Shown piece by piece: positions 35,037-43,313 of a stretch of DNA of 64,000 nt. The stretch is from Lacrimispora algidixylanolytica. Lineage in GTDB: Bacteria > Bacillota > Clostridia > Lachnospirales > Lachnospiraceae. Where the stretch lies: assembly GCF_003609635.1 (NCBI RefSeq), contig NZ_MCIA01000017.1, positions 1 through 64,000 on the forward strand. The letters are read 5' to 3'. The notes below the pieces were generated by a model, which made no database searches, was not told the origin of the DNA, and was given only the letters and a program-made list of their open reading frames with translations. Position numbers and translations under genes: made by a program. Positions within the stretch are counted from its first letter, which is position 1. Every line of letters starts with the position of its first letter.

Positions 35037-35198
35037 CTAATTTCCATTTTCTTCTCGGATTGCACGGAGAATACGACTCAACGAAACCGGTGTAATACCC
35101 AGATATGAAGCAATATGTGCCTGGTGTGTTAATTGGCTAGGTGGTCGTGTGAAAAAGAGTGAATGAGGCTGTATTTTCAGTGACTTCCTTAGAGAGAT
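35037..35198 (-). pseudogene. C-terminal remnant of a Crp/Fnr-family regulator
   Basis: A stop-bounded frame of 53 codons without a usable start encodes 'QLTHQAHIASYLGITPVSL' followed by SRILRAIRE, the recognition helix and tail of a Crp/Fnr-type helix-turn-helix. The cAMP-like sensor domain and most of the gene are missing: an in-frame stop (35199-35201) precedes the fragment and the sequence upstream shows no matching continuation. Probably the former regulator of the SDR gene 52 bp downstream. Confidence 0.7.
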
Positions 35199-35430
35199 TT
35201 ATAGATATCTACTTAAGTATATCTTTCTTAATGGTATCCTATCATACTTAAAAATGGCTAAAAAATAAGGCACCCTTTCTTATACGAAAAAGTACCTACC
35301 ATTTTTGACTCTCACTTACAAGCTATCTCAATCCCATAAGTATAATATAACAATAAGTTTTATCCCTTCATCTTATCATCTAACAAATGATATGAATTTT
35401 AAGCACTCACTCCATAAATCTAAGTGAAAT

Positions 35431-35775
35431 TTAAATGACATAGGTTTTGGCCTTATAAAAAACTGCCAAGGCCGCCTCAAAGACAGGCAATTCCGTACTA
35501 AGTACCGTAATTCCATGCTCCTTCGCTTTCTCCACTGTCTCATCATCTAAGACAACCCCTTCTGCCAAAATAATGCAGGCAGCTTTTACCAAAGTAGCAA
35601 CAGCCAAAGTATTCTTATTTCCAATGACTGTTACCCAGGCGCAGTCCCTTGGTGCCCTACCCATAGCAAGACTTAAAAGGTCACAACAAAATGGGGTGGA
35701 TATCTCTTGATCTCTGCAGTTTCCTTCATGAATCAGTTCAAATAAACCGCTGTCAATCAGCTGTCCTGTCGTCAT
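35431..35775 (-). CDS. DRTGG-domain protein associated with hydrogenase genes
   Basis: 114 residues. 'CDLLSLAMGRAPRDCAWVTVIGNKNTLAVATLVKAACIILAEG' matches the DRTGG domain, also found in PTA/CBS proteins, that accompanies [FeFe] hydrogenase and HndA operons in clostridia. Start at 35775, with GGGGG four bases upstream; earlier ATGs lack sites. It is divergent from the hydrogenase operon beginning at 35973. Its role is unknown, possibly nucleotide-dependent regulation. Confidence 0.75.
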   Translation of the reverse strand: MTTGQLIDSGLFELIHEGNCRDQEISTPFCCDLLSLAMGRAPRDCAWVTVIGNKNTLAVATLVKAACIILAEGVVLDDETVEKAKEHGITVLSTELPVFEAALAVFYKAKTYVI

Positions 35776-35972
35776 TTTAGCCCCCTTTTTCTCTTTATTC
35801 ATAAAAATAAAAGCATTTATGATAATTATAGCACAAATCAAGGCATTTCCATAGGGACATTACACGTAATCTTTGTTATTTTTTTGTCGAATGTGGTACA
35901 AAACTATAGATTTTTTATCAATAACATGGTAAAATATCAGATACATTGCACAACAATTTAAGGAGGTTATTT

Positions 35973-36467
35973 ATGACTTGTATAAAGCAAGGTGTCCCTT
36001 TTCAAGGGACTGCAGAGCAGGAAGTGGCTTTAAAAGAAGCAATCTTCCTGCTTAAGGACACAAAAGGATCTCTTATGCCTATCATGCAGAAGGCACAAGA
36101 GATTTACGGTTATCTTCCAATCGAAGTTCAAACCATGATTTCCGATGAAACAGACATCCCACTGGAAAAGATCTATGGGGTGGCTACTTTTTATTCTCAA
36201 TTTGCGCTTCAGCCAAAGGGTAAATATCAGGTATCTGTCTGCCTTGGCACAGCCTGCTACGTAAAAGGTTCTGGTGATATTTTTCACAAACTGGAAAGCC
36301 TTTTAGGAATCACCAACGGGGAATGCACCCCAGATGGTAAGTTTTCTCTTGATTCCTGCCGCTGTGTAGGTGCCTGTGGCCTCGCCCCTGTCCTTATGGT
36401 CAATGGGGAAGTTTATGGAAGGCTAGCGGCTGATGATGTTCCTGACATTCTGGCCAAATATGAGTAA
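35973..36467 (+). CDS. hndA: NuoE/HndA-like [2Fe-2S] subunit of NAD-linked [FeFe] hydrogenase
   Basis: 164 residues: helical N-terminal half ('LMPIMQKAQEIYGYLP') and a thioredoxin-like [2Fe-2S] domain with ligands in 'VCLGTACYVKG' (C-x4-C) and 'CRCVGACGLAP' (C-x3-C). Matches the small subunit of NADH dehydrogenase modules and HydC/HndA of multimeric hydrogenases. The ATG at 35973 has AAGGAGG upstream; a TTG nine codons earlier is rejected. First gene of a five-gene operon. Confidence 0.94.
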   Translation: MTCIKQGVPFQGTAEQEVALKEAIFLLKDTKGSLMPIMQKAQEIYGYLPIEVQTMISDETDIPLEKIYGVATFYSQFALQPKGKYQVSVCLGTACYVKGSGDIFHKLESLLGITNGECTPDGKFSLDSCRCVGACGLAPVLMVNGEVYGRLAADDVPDILAKYE

Positions 36468-36479
36468 TCCAAACGGTAT

Positions 36480-37037
36480 ATGATGAAAGAGATTTCTTTA
36501 CATATTCTGGATGCGGCAGAAAACTCCCTTCGGGCAGGCGCTCATCTAATCTCCATCCTGGTTTGGGTGGATGAGAAAAATGACCGTCTTACTACCATCA
36601 TTACCGATGATGGGGTGGGAATGATAGAAGAAGTTTTACTCAGGGTCACAGACCCGTTTTTTACCACACGAACCACCAGAGGGGTTGGGCTTGGCATTCC
36701 GTTTTTTCGATATGCAACGGAAATAGCAGGGGGAAGTTTCTCCATTTGTTCAGAACCGGGGAAGGGAACGAAAGTGGAAGCATTTTTTTCACTATCCCAC
36801 ATCGACCGGATGCCTCTTGGTGACATTAACAGCACCATTGAGACATTAATTCTATGCCATCCAGACAAGGACTTTTTCTATACCTACCGTTATAATGAAT
36901 CATCATTTGAATTGGATACAAGAAGCTTTCGCAGCATTCTTTTGGATATCCCTCTTTATGAGCCGGAGATATCTACTTTTATAAAGGAATACTTACGGGA
37001 GAACAAATCGGAAATAGATGGAGATGCGACCATTTAG
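36480..37037 (+). CDS. HATPase-domain protein of the hydrogenase operon
   Basis: 185 residues. A GHKL ATP-binding domain is visible: 'ILDAAENSLRAGA' (N-box), 'TDDGVGM' (G1), 'TTRTTRGVGLGIPFF' (G2) and 'GKGTKVEAFF'. No His-phosphotransfer or sensor domain, so it resembles an anti-sigma or regulatory kinase fragment. Such proteins often lie between HndA and HndB genes in clostridial hydrogenase operons. Function unknown; regulation is assumed. Start weak: two ATGs in tandem with no clear ribosome site, possibly coupled to hndA. Confidence 0.8.
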   Translation: MMKEISLHILDAAENSLRAGAHLISILVWVDEKNDRLTTIITDDGVGMIEEVLLRVTDPFFTTRTTRGVGLGIPFFRYATEIAGGSFSICSEPGKGTKVEAFFSLSHIDRMPLGDINSTIETLILCHPDKDFFYTYRYNESSFELDTRSFRSILLDIPLYEPEISTFIKEYLRENKSEIDGDATI

Positions 37038-37060
37038 GGTCGTTTTATTGGAGGAATAAC

Positions 37061-37438
37061 ATGAAGACTCTTGAGGAATTAAAGGAAATTCGAGATAAAA
37101 TGCAGAGTCAGGTCAGTATGAGAAAAGAAGATCACGCACGCACACGCATTCTGGTGGGTATGGCCACATGCGGTATTGCAAGCGGGGCAAGACCTGTTCT
37201 ACAAACACTATCAAACCTGGTTCAGGAACACCATATGACAGACCGGTTCACCGTTATTCAGACCGGATGCAATGGCTTATGCCAGTACGAACCCATTGTA
37301 GAGATTTTGGAACCCGGAAAAGAAAAGATCATTTACGTCAAGATGACTCCCGAAAAAGCGGAAGAAGTATTTCAGGAGCATTTTGTAAAGGGTCAGGTTC
37401 TGGAACACTACACGTTGGCTTCTGCTGACGCACAATAA
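37061..37438 (+). CDS. hndB: HndB-like [2Fe-2S] ferredoxin-domain protein
   Basis: 125 residues. Thioredoxin-like ferredoxin fold with 'GMATCGIASGARPVLQ' and 'VIQTGCNGLCQYEPIVEI'. Corresponds to HndB of NADP-reducing hydrogenase (Desulfovibrio type), an electron-transfer subunit. GGAGG is placed 5 bases before ATG. Lies 14 bp before hndC. Confidence 0.9.
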   Translation: MKTLEELKEIRDKMQSQVSMRKEDHARTRILVGMATCGIASGARPVLQTLSNLVQEHHMTDRFTVIQTGCNGLCQYEPIVEILEPGKEKIIYVKMTPEKAEEVFQEHFVKGQVLEHYTLASADAQ

Positions 37439-37452
37439 GGAGGAATCAGGAG

Positions 37453-39240
37453 ATGTATCGTTCACATGTATTGGTTTGCGGCGGCACAGGGTGCACCTCT
37501 TCGGGCAGCCAGCAGATAATGGCTAAATTAGTAGAAGAACTTGGAAAACAGGATCTTTCTGAAGAAGTATCCGTTGTACAGACCGGTTGTCACGGTCTTT
37601 GTGCATTAGGACCTATTATGATTATTTATCCGGATGCATCATTTTATGCTATGGTAAAGGAAGAAGACATTCCGGAAATTGTAAATGAGCACTTATTAAA
37701 GGGACGGCCCGTAAAGAGGTTGCTCTATGAAGAGACAGTAACTCCCTCTGGTATCAAAGCATTAGGTGATACCGATTTCTATAAAAAGCAGCACAGAATC
37801 GCCCTTAGAAACTGCGGCGTCATCAATCCGGAAGTCATTGAGGAATACATTGGTACCGGAGGTTATCAGGCACTTGGAAAAGTTCTCACTGAGATGACTC
37901 CTGATGAAGTAATTCAGGAACTTTTAGACAGTGGATTAAGAGGAAGAGGCGGCGCTGGCTTCCCTACCGGACTAAAATGGAAGCTTGCAAAGCAAAATGA
38001 TGCGGATCAGAAATATGTTTGCTGCAACGCGGATGAAGGTGACCCCGGTGCATTTATGGACCGTTCCGTTTTAGAGGGAGATCCACATGCACTGTTAGAA
38101 TCCATGACCATTGCCGGCTACGCCATTGGCGCATCCCAAGGCTACATATACGTACGTGCGGAATATCCAATTGCCGTAGATCGTCTTAAAATCGCCATCA
38201 GCCAGTCCAGAGAGATGGGTCTTTTAGGAGATGATATCTTTGGAAGTGGATTTTCCTTTGATATTGACCTTCGTCTGGGAGCAGGTGCTTTCGTTTGCGG
38301 AGAAGAAACGGCACTTATGGTTTCCATTGAAGGCAACCGCGGTGAGCCAAGACCACGACCTCCATTTCCAGCCCAAAAGGGTCTTTTTGGTAAGCCTACT
38401 ATTTTAAATAACGTAGAAACCTACGCAAATATTCCTCAGATCATCTTAAACGGTTCCAAATGGTTTGCTTCCATGGGTACAGAACGTTCTAAGGGAACCA
38501 AGGTTTTTGCACTTGGTGGAAAGATTAAGAATACAGGACTTGTAGAAGTCCCCATGGGAACCACTCTCCGGGAGATCATCGAAGAAGTGGGCGGCGGCAT
38601 TCCAAACGGGAAGAAATTTAAGGCAGCTCAGACCGGCGGACCTTCCGGCGGCTGTATTCCAATGGAACACTATGACATCCCAATCGACTACGACAATCTT
38701 ATTGGCATCGGCTCTATGATGGGCTCAGGCGGTTTGATTGTTTTAGATGAAACGGACTGTATGGTGGACATTGCCAAGTTCTTCTTAGAGTTTACGGTAG
38801 AAGAATCCTGTGGCAAATGTACTCCATGCCGTATCGGCACCAAGCGTATGCTGGAGATCCTTGATAAGATTACAAAGGGCCAGGCTACCCTTGAGGACGT
38901 AGACCGTCTGGAAGAACTTTGTCATTATATAAAAGCGAACTCTGCATGCGGTTTAGGCCAGACAGCTCCAAATCCTGTTCTGTCAACCTTAAAGTTTTTC
39001 CGGGACGAATACAATGCTCATATCATAGATAAGACATGTCCAGCCGGTGTGTGTAAAGCGCTTCTCTCCTATCACATTGATTCCGAAAAGTGCAGAGGTT
39101 GTACTCTCTGCGCCAGAAACTGTCCAGTTCAGGCTATCTCCGGTTCTGTTAAGAACCCTCACATCATTGACCTTGATAAATGCATCAAGTGTGGTGTCTG
39201 TATGGAGAAATGCAAATTCGACGCTGTATATAAAAGATAA
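37453..39240 (+). CDS. hndC: NuoF/HndC-like flavoprotein subunit of [FeFe] hydrogenase
   Basis: 595 residues. N-terminal thioredoxin-like [2Fe-2S] domain ('CGGTGCTSSG', 'QTGCHGLCALGP'), NADH/FMN-binding NuoF core ('GRGGAGFPTGLKW', 'CNADEGDPGAFMDR', 'GAGAFVCGEETALMVSIEG'), SLBB domain, N3-type cluster 'ESCGKCTPCRIG', and two C-terminal [4Fe-4S] motifs ('CRGCTLCARNCPV', 'CIKCGVCMEKCKF'). It carries the NAD(P)H site and, in bifurcating enzymes, the flavin. Its last base is the first base of the next open frame. Confidence 0.96.
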   Translation: MYRSHVLVCGGTGCTSSGSQQIMAKLVEELGKQDLSEEVSVVQTGCHGLCALGPIMIIYPDASFYAMVKEEDIPEIVNEHLLKGRPVKRLLYEETVTPSGIKALGDTDFYKKQHRIALRNCGVINPEVIEEYIGTGGYQALGKVLTEMTPDEVIQELLDSGLRGRGGAGFPTGLKWKLAKQNDADQKYVCCNADEGDPGAFMDRSVLEGDPHALLESMTIAGYAIGASQGYIYVRAEYPIAVDRLKIAISQSREMGLLGDDIFGSGFSFDIDLRLGAGAFVCGEETALMVSIEGNRGEPRPRPPFPAQKGLFGKPTILNNVETYANIPQIILNGSKWFASMGTERSKGTKVFALGGKIKNTGLVEVPMGTTLREIIEEVGGGIPNGKKFKAAQTGGPSGGCIPMEHYDIPIDYDNLIGIGSMMGSGGLIVLDETDCMVDIAKFFLEFTVEESCGKCTPCRIGTKRMLEILDKITKGQATLEDVDRLEELCHYIKANSACGLGQTAPNPVLSTLKFFRDEYNAHIIDKTCPAGVCKALLSYHIDSEKCRGCTLCARNCPVQAISGSVKNPHIIDLDKCIKCGVCMEKCKFDAVYKR

Positions 39241-39257
39241 TGGAGGGAGACCGCAAC

Positions 39258-41000
39258 ATGGAGAATATTACAATTAAAATCAACGGTATTGACGTAAGCG
39301 CTCCGGCAGGCTCCACCATCCTTGAGGCTGCCAGACTTGCTCATATAGAGATACCAACGTTATGCTTTTTAAAAGAAATTAATGAAATCGCTGCATGCCG
39401 CATCTGTACGGTAGATATCGGTGGCGGAAAGCTTGCAGCTTCCTGTGTATACCCAATCAATGCAGGAATGGAAATATGGACCAATACACCTAATGTCCGT
39501 GATTATAGAAAGAAAACCCTGCAGCTCATCTTATCAAACCATGACCGCTCCTGTTTATCTTGTGTGAGAAGTGGAGATTGTGAACTTCAGACCTTGTGTA
39601 AAGAATTAGGAGTCGATTCCGAGAACCTCTATGATGGAGACAAGACACCATCCACTCTGGATGAAAGTGCTACCCATATGGTTCGTGATAACAGCAAGTG
39701 TATCTTATGCCGTCGCTGCTCCTCTATGTGTGAAAAGGTTCAGGGAATCGGCGTAATCGGACCAAACCAAAGAGGATTTGCCACCTTTATCGGCTCTCCA
39801 TTTGAGATGGGCCTTGGTGAAACAAGTTGCGTTTCTTGTGGTCAGTGTATTGCCGTCTGCCCAACCGGTGCTCTTTATGAAAAGAGCAGCATACAAGAGG
39901 TTGTTGCTGCCATTGCTGATTCAGGTAAGCACGTACTTGTTCAGACCGCTCCTGCCGTTCGTGCGGCACTTGGCGAAGAATTTGGCTTCCCAATTGGTAC
40001 AAATGTAGAAGGAAAGATGGTTGCCGCTTTAAGAAGACTTGGCTTTGACAACGTTTTCGATACTAACTTTGGTGCGGATCTTACCATCTTGGAGGAAGCA
40101 CACGAATTCATTCATCGAGTGCAGCATGGCGGTGTTCTTCCTATGATCACTTCCTGTTCTCCTGGCTGGATTAAATACTGTGAGCACTACTTCCCTGAGA
40201 TGACAGAGAACTTATCATCCTGTAAATCTCCTCAGCAGATGTTTGGTGCCATTGCCAAATCTTATTACGCAGAGAAGATGGGATTAAATCCAGAAGACAT
40301 CGTTTCCGTAAGCGTTATGCCTTGTACCGCTAAAAAGTTTGAGATTGGAAGAGACAATCAAGCTGCAAGTGGTAGCCCAGATGTGGATTACACTATCACC
40401 ACCAGAGAATTAGCTCGAATGATCAAACAGGCTGGTCTCCGCTTTGAAAGTCTTCCAGATGAATCCTTTGACATCCCACTAGGCATTGGTACAGGTGCTG
40501 GAGTTATCTTTGGAGCCACCGGCGGAGTTATGGAAGCTGCTCTTCGAACTGCTGTGGAAACTCTTACTGGAGAAGAGTTGCAAAAACTTGAATTTAACGA
40601 TGTACGTGGTATGGAGGGAATCAAAGAAGCCTCTTATGAGATAGGCGATCTGAAAGTCAACGTAGCCGTTGCATCCGGCCTTATCAATGCTAGAGATTTA
40701 TTAAATCGAGTGAAATCAGGGGAAGCAGACTATCATTTCATTGAGATTATGGGTTGTCTTGGTGGCTGTATTGGTGGAGGCGGTCAGCCTCAACAGCCAG
40801 GTTATGTCCGCAACACCACTGATATCCGTGGCCTGAGAGCAAAGGTGTTATACGATTCTGATGCTGGAAGTAAGATTCGTAAATCTCATGAAAATCCTGC
40901 TATTAAAGAGCTTTATAGTACCTATTTAGGAGAGCCAGGAAGCGAGAAAGCTCACCATCTCCTTCATACCACTTATGTAAAAAGAAAAATCAATTCATAA
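39258..41000 (+). CDS. hndD: [FeFe] hydrogenase catalytic subunit (HndD/HydA type, group A)
   Basis: 580 residues. N-terminal plant-type [2Fe-2S] ('CRICTVDI'), His-Cys3 [4Fe-4S] ('HDRSCLSCVRSGDCELQ'), two [4Fe-4S] ('CILCRRCSSMCEK', 'CVSCGQCIAVCPTGA'), then the H-cluster domain with 'TSCSPGWIKYCEHYFPEM', 'MPCTAKKFEI' and 'EIMGCLGGCIGGGGQP', and a C-terminal small-subunit tail 'HTTYVKRK'. With hndABC it forms an NAD(P)-linked, possibly electron-bifurcating, hydrogenase (A3 type). Start at ATG 39258 behind GGAGGG; the ATG at 39240 precedes that site. Confidence 0.96.
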   Translation: MENITIKINGIDVSAPAGSTILEAARLAHIEIPTLCFLKEINEIAACRICTVDIGGGKLAASCVYPINAGMEIWTNTPNVRDYRKKTLQLILSNHDRSCLSCVRSGDCELQTLCKELGVDSENLYDGDKTPSTLDESATHMVRDNSKCILCRRCSSMCEKVQGIGVIGPNQRGFATFIGSPFEMGLGETSCVSCGQCIAVCPTGALYEKSSIQEVVAAIADSGKHVLVQTAPAVRAALGEEFGFPIGTNVEGKMVAALRRLGFDNVFDTNFGADLTILEEAHEFIHRVQHGGVLPMITSCSPGWIKYCEHYFPEMTENLSSCKSPQQMFGAIAKSYYAEKMGLNPEDIVSVSVMPCTAKKFEIGRDNQAASGSPDVDYTITTRELARMIKQAGLRFESLPDESFDIPLGIGTGAGVIFGATGGVMEAALRTAVETLTGEELQKLEFNDVRGMEGIKEASYEIGDLKVNVAVASGLINARDLLNRVKSGEADYHFIEIMGCLGGCIGGGGQPQQPGYVRNTTDIRGLRAKVLYDSDAGSKIRKSHENPAIKELYSTYLGEPGSEKAHHLLHTTYVKRKINS

Positions 41001-41064
41001 AAATCGTTGGGCTAGAAAAAATATAACCACAACATAAAATTCAGAAATTGTTTAATTATCATAC

Positions 41065-41110
41065 AAAAAGCGTCCTGATGGCTTATAACGCCAATTCAGG
41101 ATGCTTTTTT
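41065..41110 (+). terminator. Terminator of the hnd operon
   Basis: AAAAAGCGTCCTGATGGC pairs imperfectly with GCCAATTCAGGATGCTTTTTT around a TTATAAC loop, followed by six T. Confidence 0.85.
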
Positions 41111-41229
41111 GTTCTATTTTCAAGAACTAATAACTTGTATCATTCATATTTTTTTGAATTAATGAGAATTTTAAACAAAGTGAATGATTTAAGAGAAAAG
41201 TTCCATACTAAGATTGGAGGTGATAAAAC

Positions 41230-41403
41230 ATGAGCCCAAAAGAATTAATCTATATTGAAGATGCTCTCGGACATGAAAAATTTTTAAAGACACAATGCCA
41301 AGAAGCAGCACAGAACCTGCAGGATCCAGAATTAAAAGCCTGCGCACAGGAAATCATTCAAAAGCACCAGCAAATTTTTGACAGCTTCTATAATTTAGTG
41401 TAA
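41230..41403 (+). CDS. Small CotF-operon protein, probable spore-coat-associated
   Basis: 57 residues: MSPKELIYIEDALGHEKFLK..., helical with three Cys/His-containing turns (CQEAA, CAQEI). GGAGGTGATAAAAC precedes the ATG and the gene ends 13 bp before the CotF-like gene. It resembles the short partner usually found with CotF-type coat proteins (a four-helix bundle half). Function unassigned. Confidence 0.7.
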   Translation: MSPKELIYIEDALGHEKFLKTQCQEAAQNLQDPELKACAQEIIQKHQQIFDSFYNLV

Positions 41404-41416
41404 GGAGGAACCAAAT

Positions 41417-41662
41417 ATGGATGACAAGATTATTATGGAAAACCTGCTCAACACAGCCAAGGGAGTCTGTGACTTGTATATGCATGGAACCATTGAATCC
41501 CCTACTATGAATGTACACCAAGCATTTGATACTGCATTAAATGACAGTTTATGCATTCAGGATAGCCTTTATAAGAAAATGTCCGCTAAGGGATGGTATA
41601 CCACAGAACAAGCAGAGCAGCAGAAAATAAGCAAAGTTAAAAACCAGTTTGCAGGAATGTAA
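41417..41662 (+). CDS. CotF-family spore coat protein
   Basis: 81 residues. 'IIMENLLNTAKGVCDLYMHGTIE', 'HQAFDTALNDSLCIQDSLYKKMSAKGWYTTEQAEQQKI' is the CotF pattern (ferritin-like helices with a conserved KGWY). Ribosome site AAGGAGG. It marks a spore former. Sits between the hnd operon and the group B hydrogenase; no functional tie to hydrogen metabolism is evident. Confidence 0.85.
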   Translation: MDDKIIMENLLNTAKGVCDLYMHGTIESPTMNVHQAFDTALNDSLCIQDSLYKKMSAKGWYTTEQAEQQKISKVKNQFAGM

Positions 41663-41705
41663 TCACTTATCATAACATAGTCGATTAAGTTCAGAGCAAA
41701 TCTGT

Positions 41706-41756
41706 AAAAATGCGTCTTGACGTGACCTTTAAAAGGTCCAATCAAGACGCATTTTT
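41706..41756. terminator. Bidirectional terminator
   Basis: 15-bp perfect stem AAAAATGCGTCTTGA / TCAAGACGCATTTTT with an inner ACCTTT/AAAGGT stem; separates the CotF genes (+) from the group B hydrogenase (-). Confidence 0.9.
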
Positions 41757-41808
41757 ATAAGAATTCTATTTTATAATACAAGATTTTAACTAGATTTATA
41801 GACGTTTC

Positions 41809-43260
41809 TTAATGCCTGTGCATTGGTACCATTTCAAGTCCCTGGTTCTTTAAGTTCTCATGAACTTCTCTTCCATCCGCCTGTCCAATCAAAAGATCTC
41901 TGGCTTTTTTGGCTTCGTTTTCATTCTTATGTCTTGCAGGACCACCGACGCATCCGCCTGTGCAGACCATGCCCTCAATAAAATCGGTAGGAAGCTTTCC
42001 AACCTTTAAAAGCATGAGTGCTTTCTTACACTCCGCCGCACCATTACACTTCATCACCTGGATATCCGTATTTTCCTCCGTCTCTTTCAGACATTCTAAT
42101 ACAGCTGCGGTCACACCGCCTCCATTTCCAAAACGTTTGCCAAATACAGAGGCCTGCTGATACGTATTTTCCTCTGGTTCTAAGTCCACTCCCTTTGCCT
42201 GGATCATGGCATAGGCCTCTCCAAGAGTCAAAACATAATCCGCATTGTCTTTTACATTTAGGTCAAGACTTTCGCTCTTCTTTGCAATACAAGGGCCGAT
42301 AAATACGGTCACGGTATCTGGATCTTGTTCCTTGAGCATTCTGGATACCGCACACATTGGAGATACGGTGGTAGACATATTTTCAAGCAGCATTGGATAA
42401 TGCTGTTTGATCATATTCACAAAAGCCGGACAGCAAGAGGTGGTCATCTTCTTGCCTTCCTTATAAGCTTCTGCCCATTCCGTCGCCTCTGCTGCTGCTG
42501 TTAAGTCACCACCTAAGGCAACTTCCACCATGTCTTCAAAACCGACTTTTTTTAATGCGGTCTTCCAGCTTGCCATAGTAATATCCGGGCCGTACTGGCC
42601 TTCCGTAGCGGGGGCTACCATAGCAACTACCTTTTTCCCTGCCTTAATCAGCCGTATCACATCAGCAAGAAAGGTCTTTGTTCCAATGGCTCCAAAGGGG
42701 CAGCCATTGACACATGCTCCGCACTGAATGCATTTTTTCTCATCTATAACAACAATGTCGTTTTCATCCATAGTAATGGCATCCACCGGACAGCTTTTCT
42801 TGCAAGGGCGTGTCAGATCTGCGATTGCATTATAAGGGCAGGCCTGGGAGCATTTCCCGCACTCCTTGCATTTATCCGTGTGAATATGGGCGCGGTCATG
42901 GCCCATAGTGATTGCACCAAAATTACAGGATGCCTGACATGCTTTTCCCATACAAAGCTGGCAATTATCCGTAACCACATAACGGGCGATGGGACAGCCC
43001 TCACAGGCAGAGTTTATGACCTGTACGATATTTGTGGTTCCCTTCCCGCTAGGGCATAACCCCTCCGCAAGACGAACTCTCTCTCTGATAATCTCCCGTT
43101 CCCTGTAAATGCAGCATCGAAACTGAGCTTTTGGACCTGGAATGATGTGATAAGGAATCTCATTTCTGCCTTCCTCTAACCGATCCTCCCATACATATTT
43201 TGCCACCTCAAGCAGTACGTTGTGTGTAATGCGATGTAATGTAGCGTCACTTGTTGCCAT
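41809..43260 (-). CDS. Monomeric [FeFe] hydrogenase, group B type
   Basis: 483 residues. The N-terminal region has several [4Fe-4S] sets ('CEGCPIARYVVTDNCQLC', 'CKECGKCSQACPYNA', 'CIQCGACVNGCPFGA'), then the H-cluster domain with group B style signatures 'TSCCPAFVNMI', 'GPCIAKKSE' and 'GMVCTGGCVGGP'. No C-terminal NADH module, so it likely uses ferredoxin. GGAGG upstream of ATG. It ends at the bidirectional terminator and starts 54 bp downstream of the phosphatase gene, so it could be co-transcribed with the sensory module. Physiological role of group B enzymes is poorly known. Confidence 0.93.
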   Translation of the reverse strand: MATSDATLHRITHNVLLEVAKYVWEDRLEEGRNEIPYHIIPGPKAQFRCCIYREREIIRERVRLAEGLCPSGKGTTNIVQVINSACEGCPIARYVVTDNCQLCMGKACQASCNFGAITMGHDRAHIHTDKCKECGKCSQACPYNAIADLTRPCKKSCPVDAITMDENDIVVIDEKKCIQCGACVNGCPFGAIGTKTFLADVIRLIKAGKKVVAMVAPATEGQYGPDITMASWKTALKKVGFEDMVEVALGGDLTAAAEATEWAEAYKEGKKMTTSCCPAFVNMIKQHYPMLLENMSTTVSPMCAVSRMLKEQDPDTVTVFIGPCIAKKSESLDLNVKDNADYVLTLGEAYAMIQAKGVDLEPEENTYQQASVFGKRFGNGGGVTAAVLECLKETEENTDIQVMKCNGAAECKKALMLLKVGKLPTDFIEGMVCTGGCVGGPARHKNENEAKKARDLLIGQADGREVHENLKNQGLEMVPMHRH

Positions 43261-43313
43261 AATTTTCCTCCTGTAACTTCCACCGAAGTGGTCGTGTGAA
43301 CATCCTTTGTTTA

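Noticed and set aside
35202-35430. Possible N-terminal part of the Crp/Fnr regulator
   Set aside because: Both strands were read; there is no cNMP-binding-like sequence, only AT-rich DNA with stops.
41048-41233. 61-codon frame downstream of hndD
   Set aside because: It runs through the hnd terminator hairpin and overlaps the ribosome site of the CotF-type gene; no ribosome site of its own.
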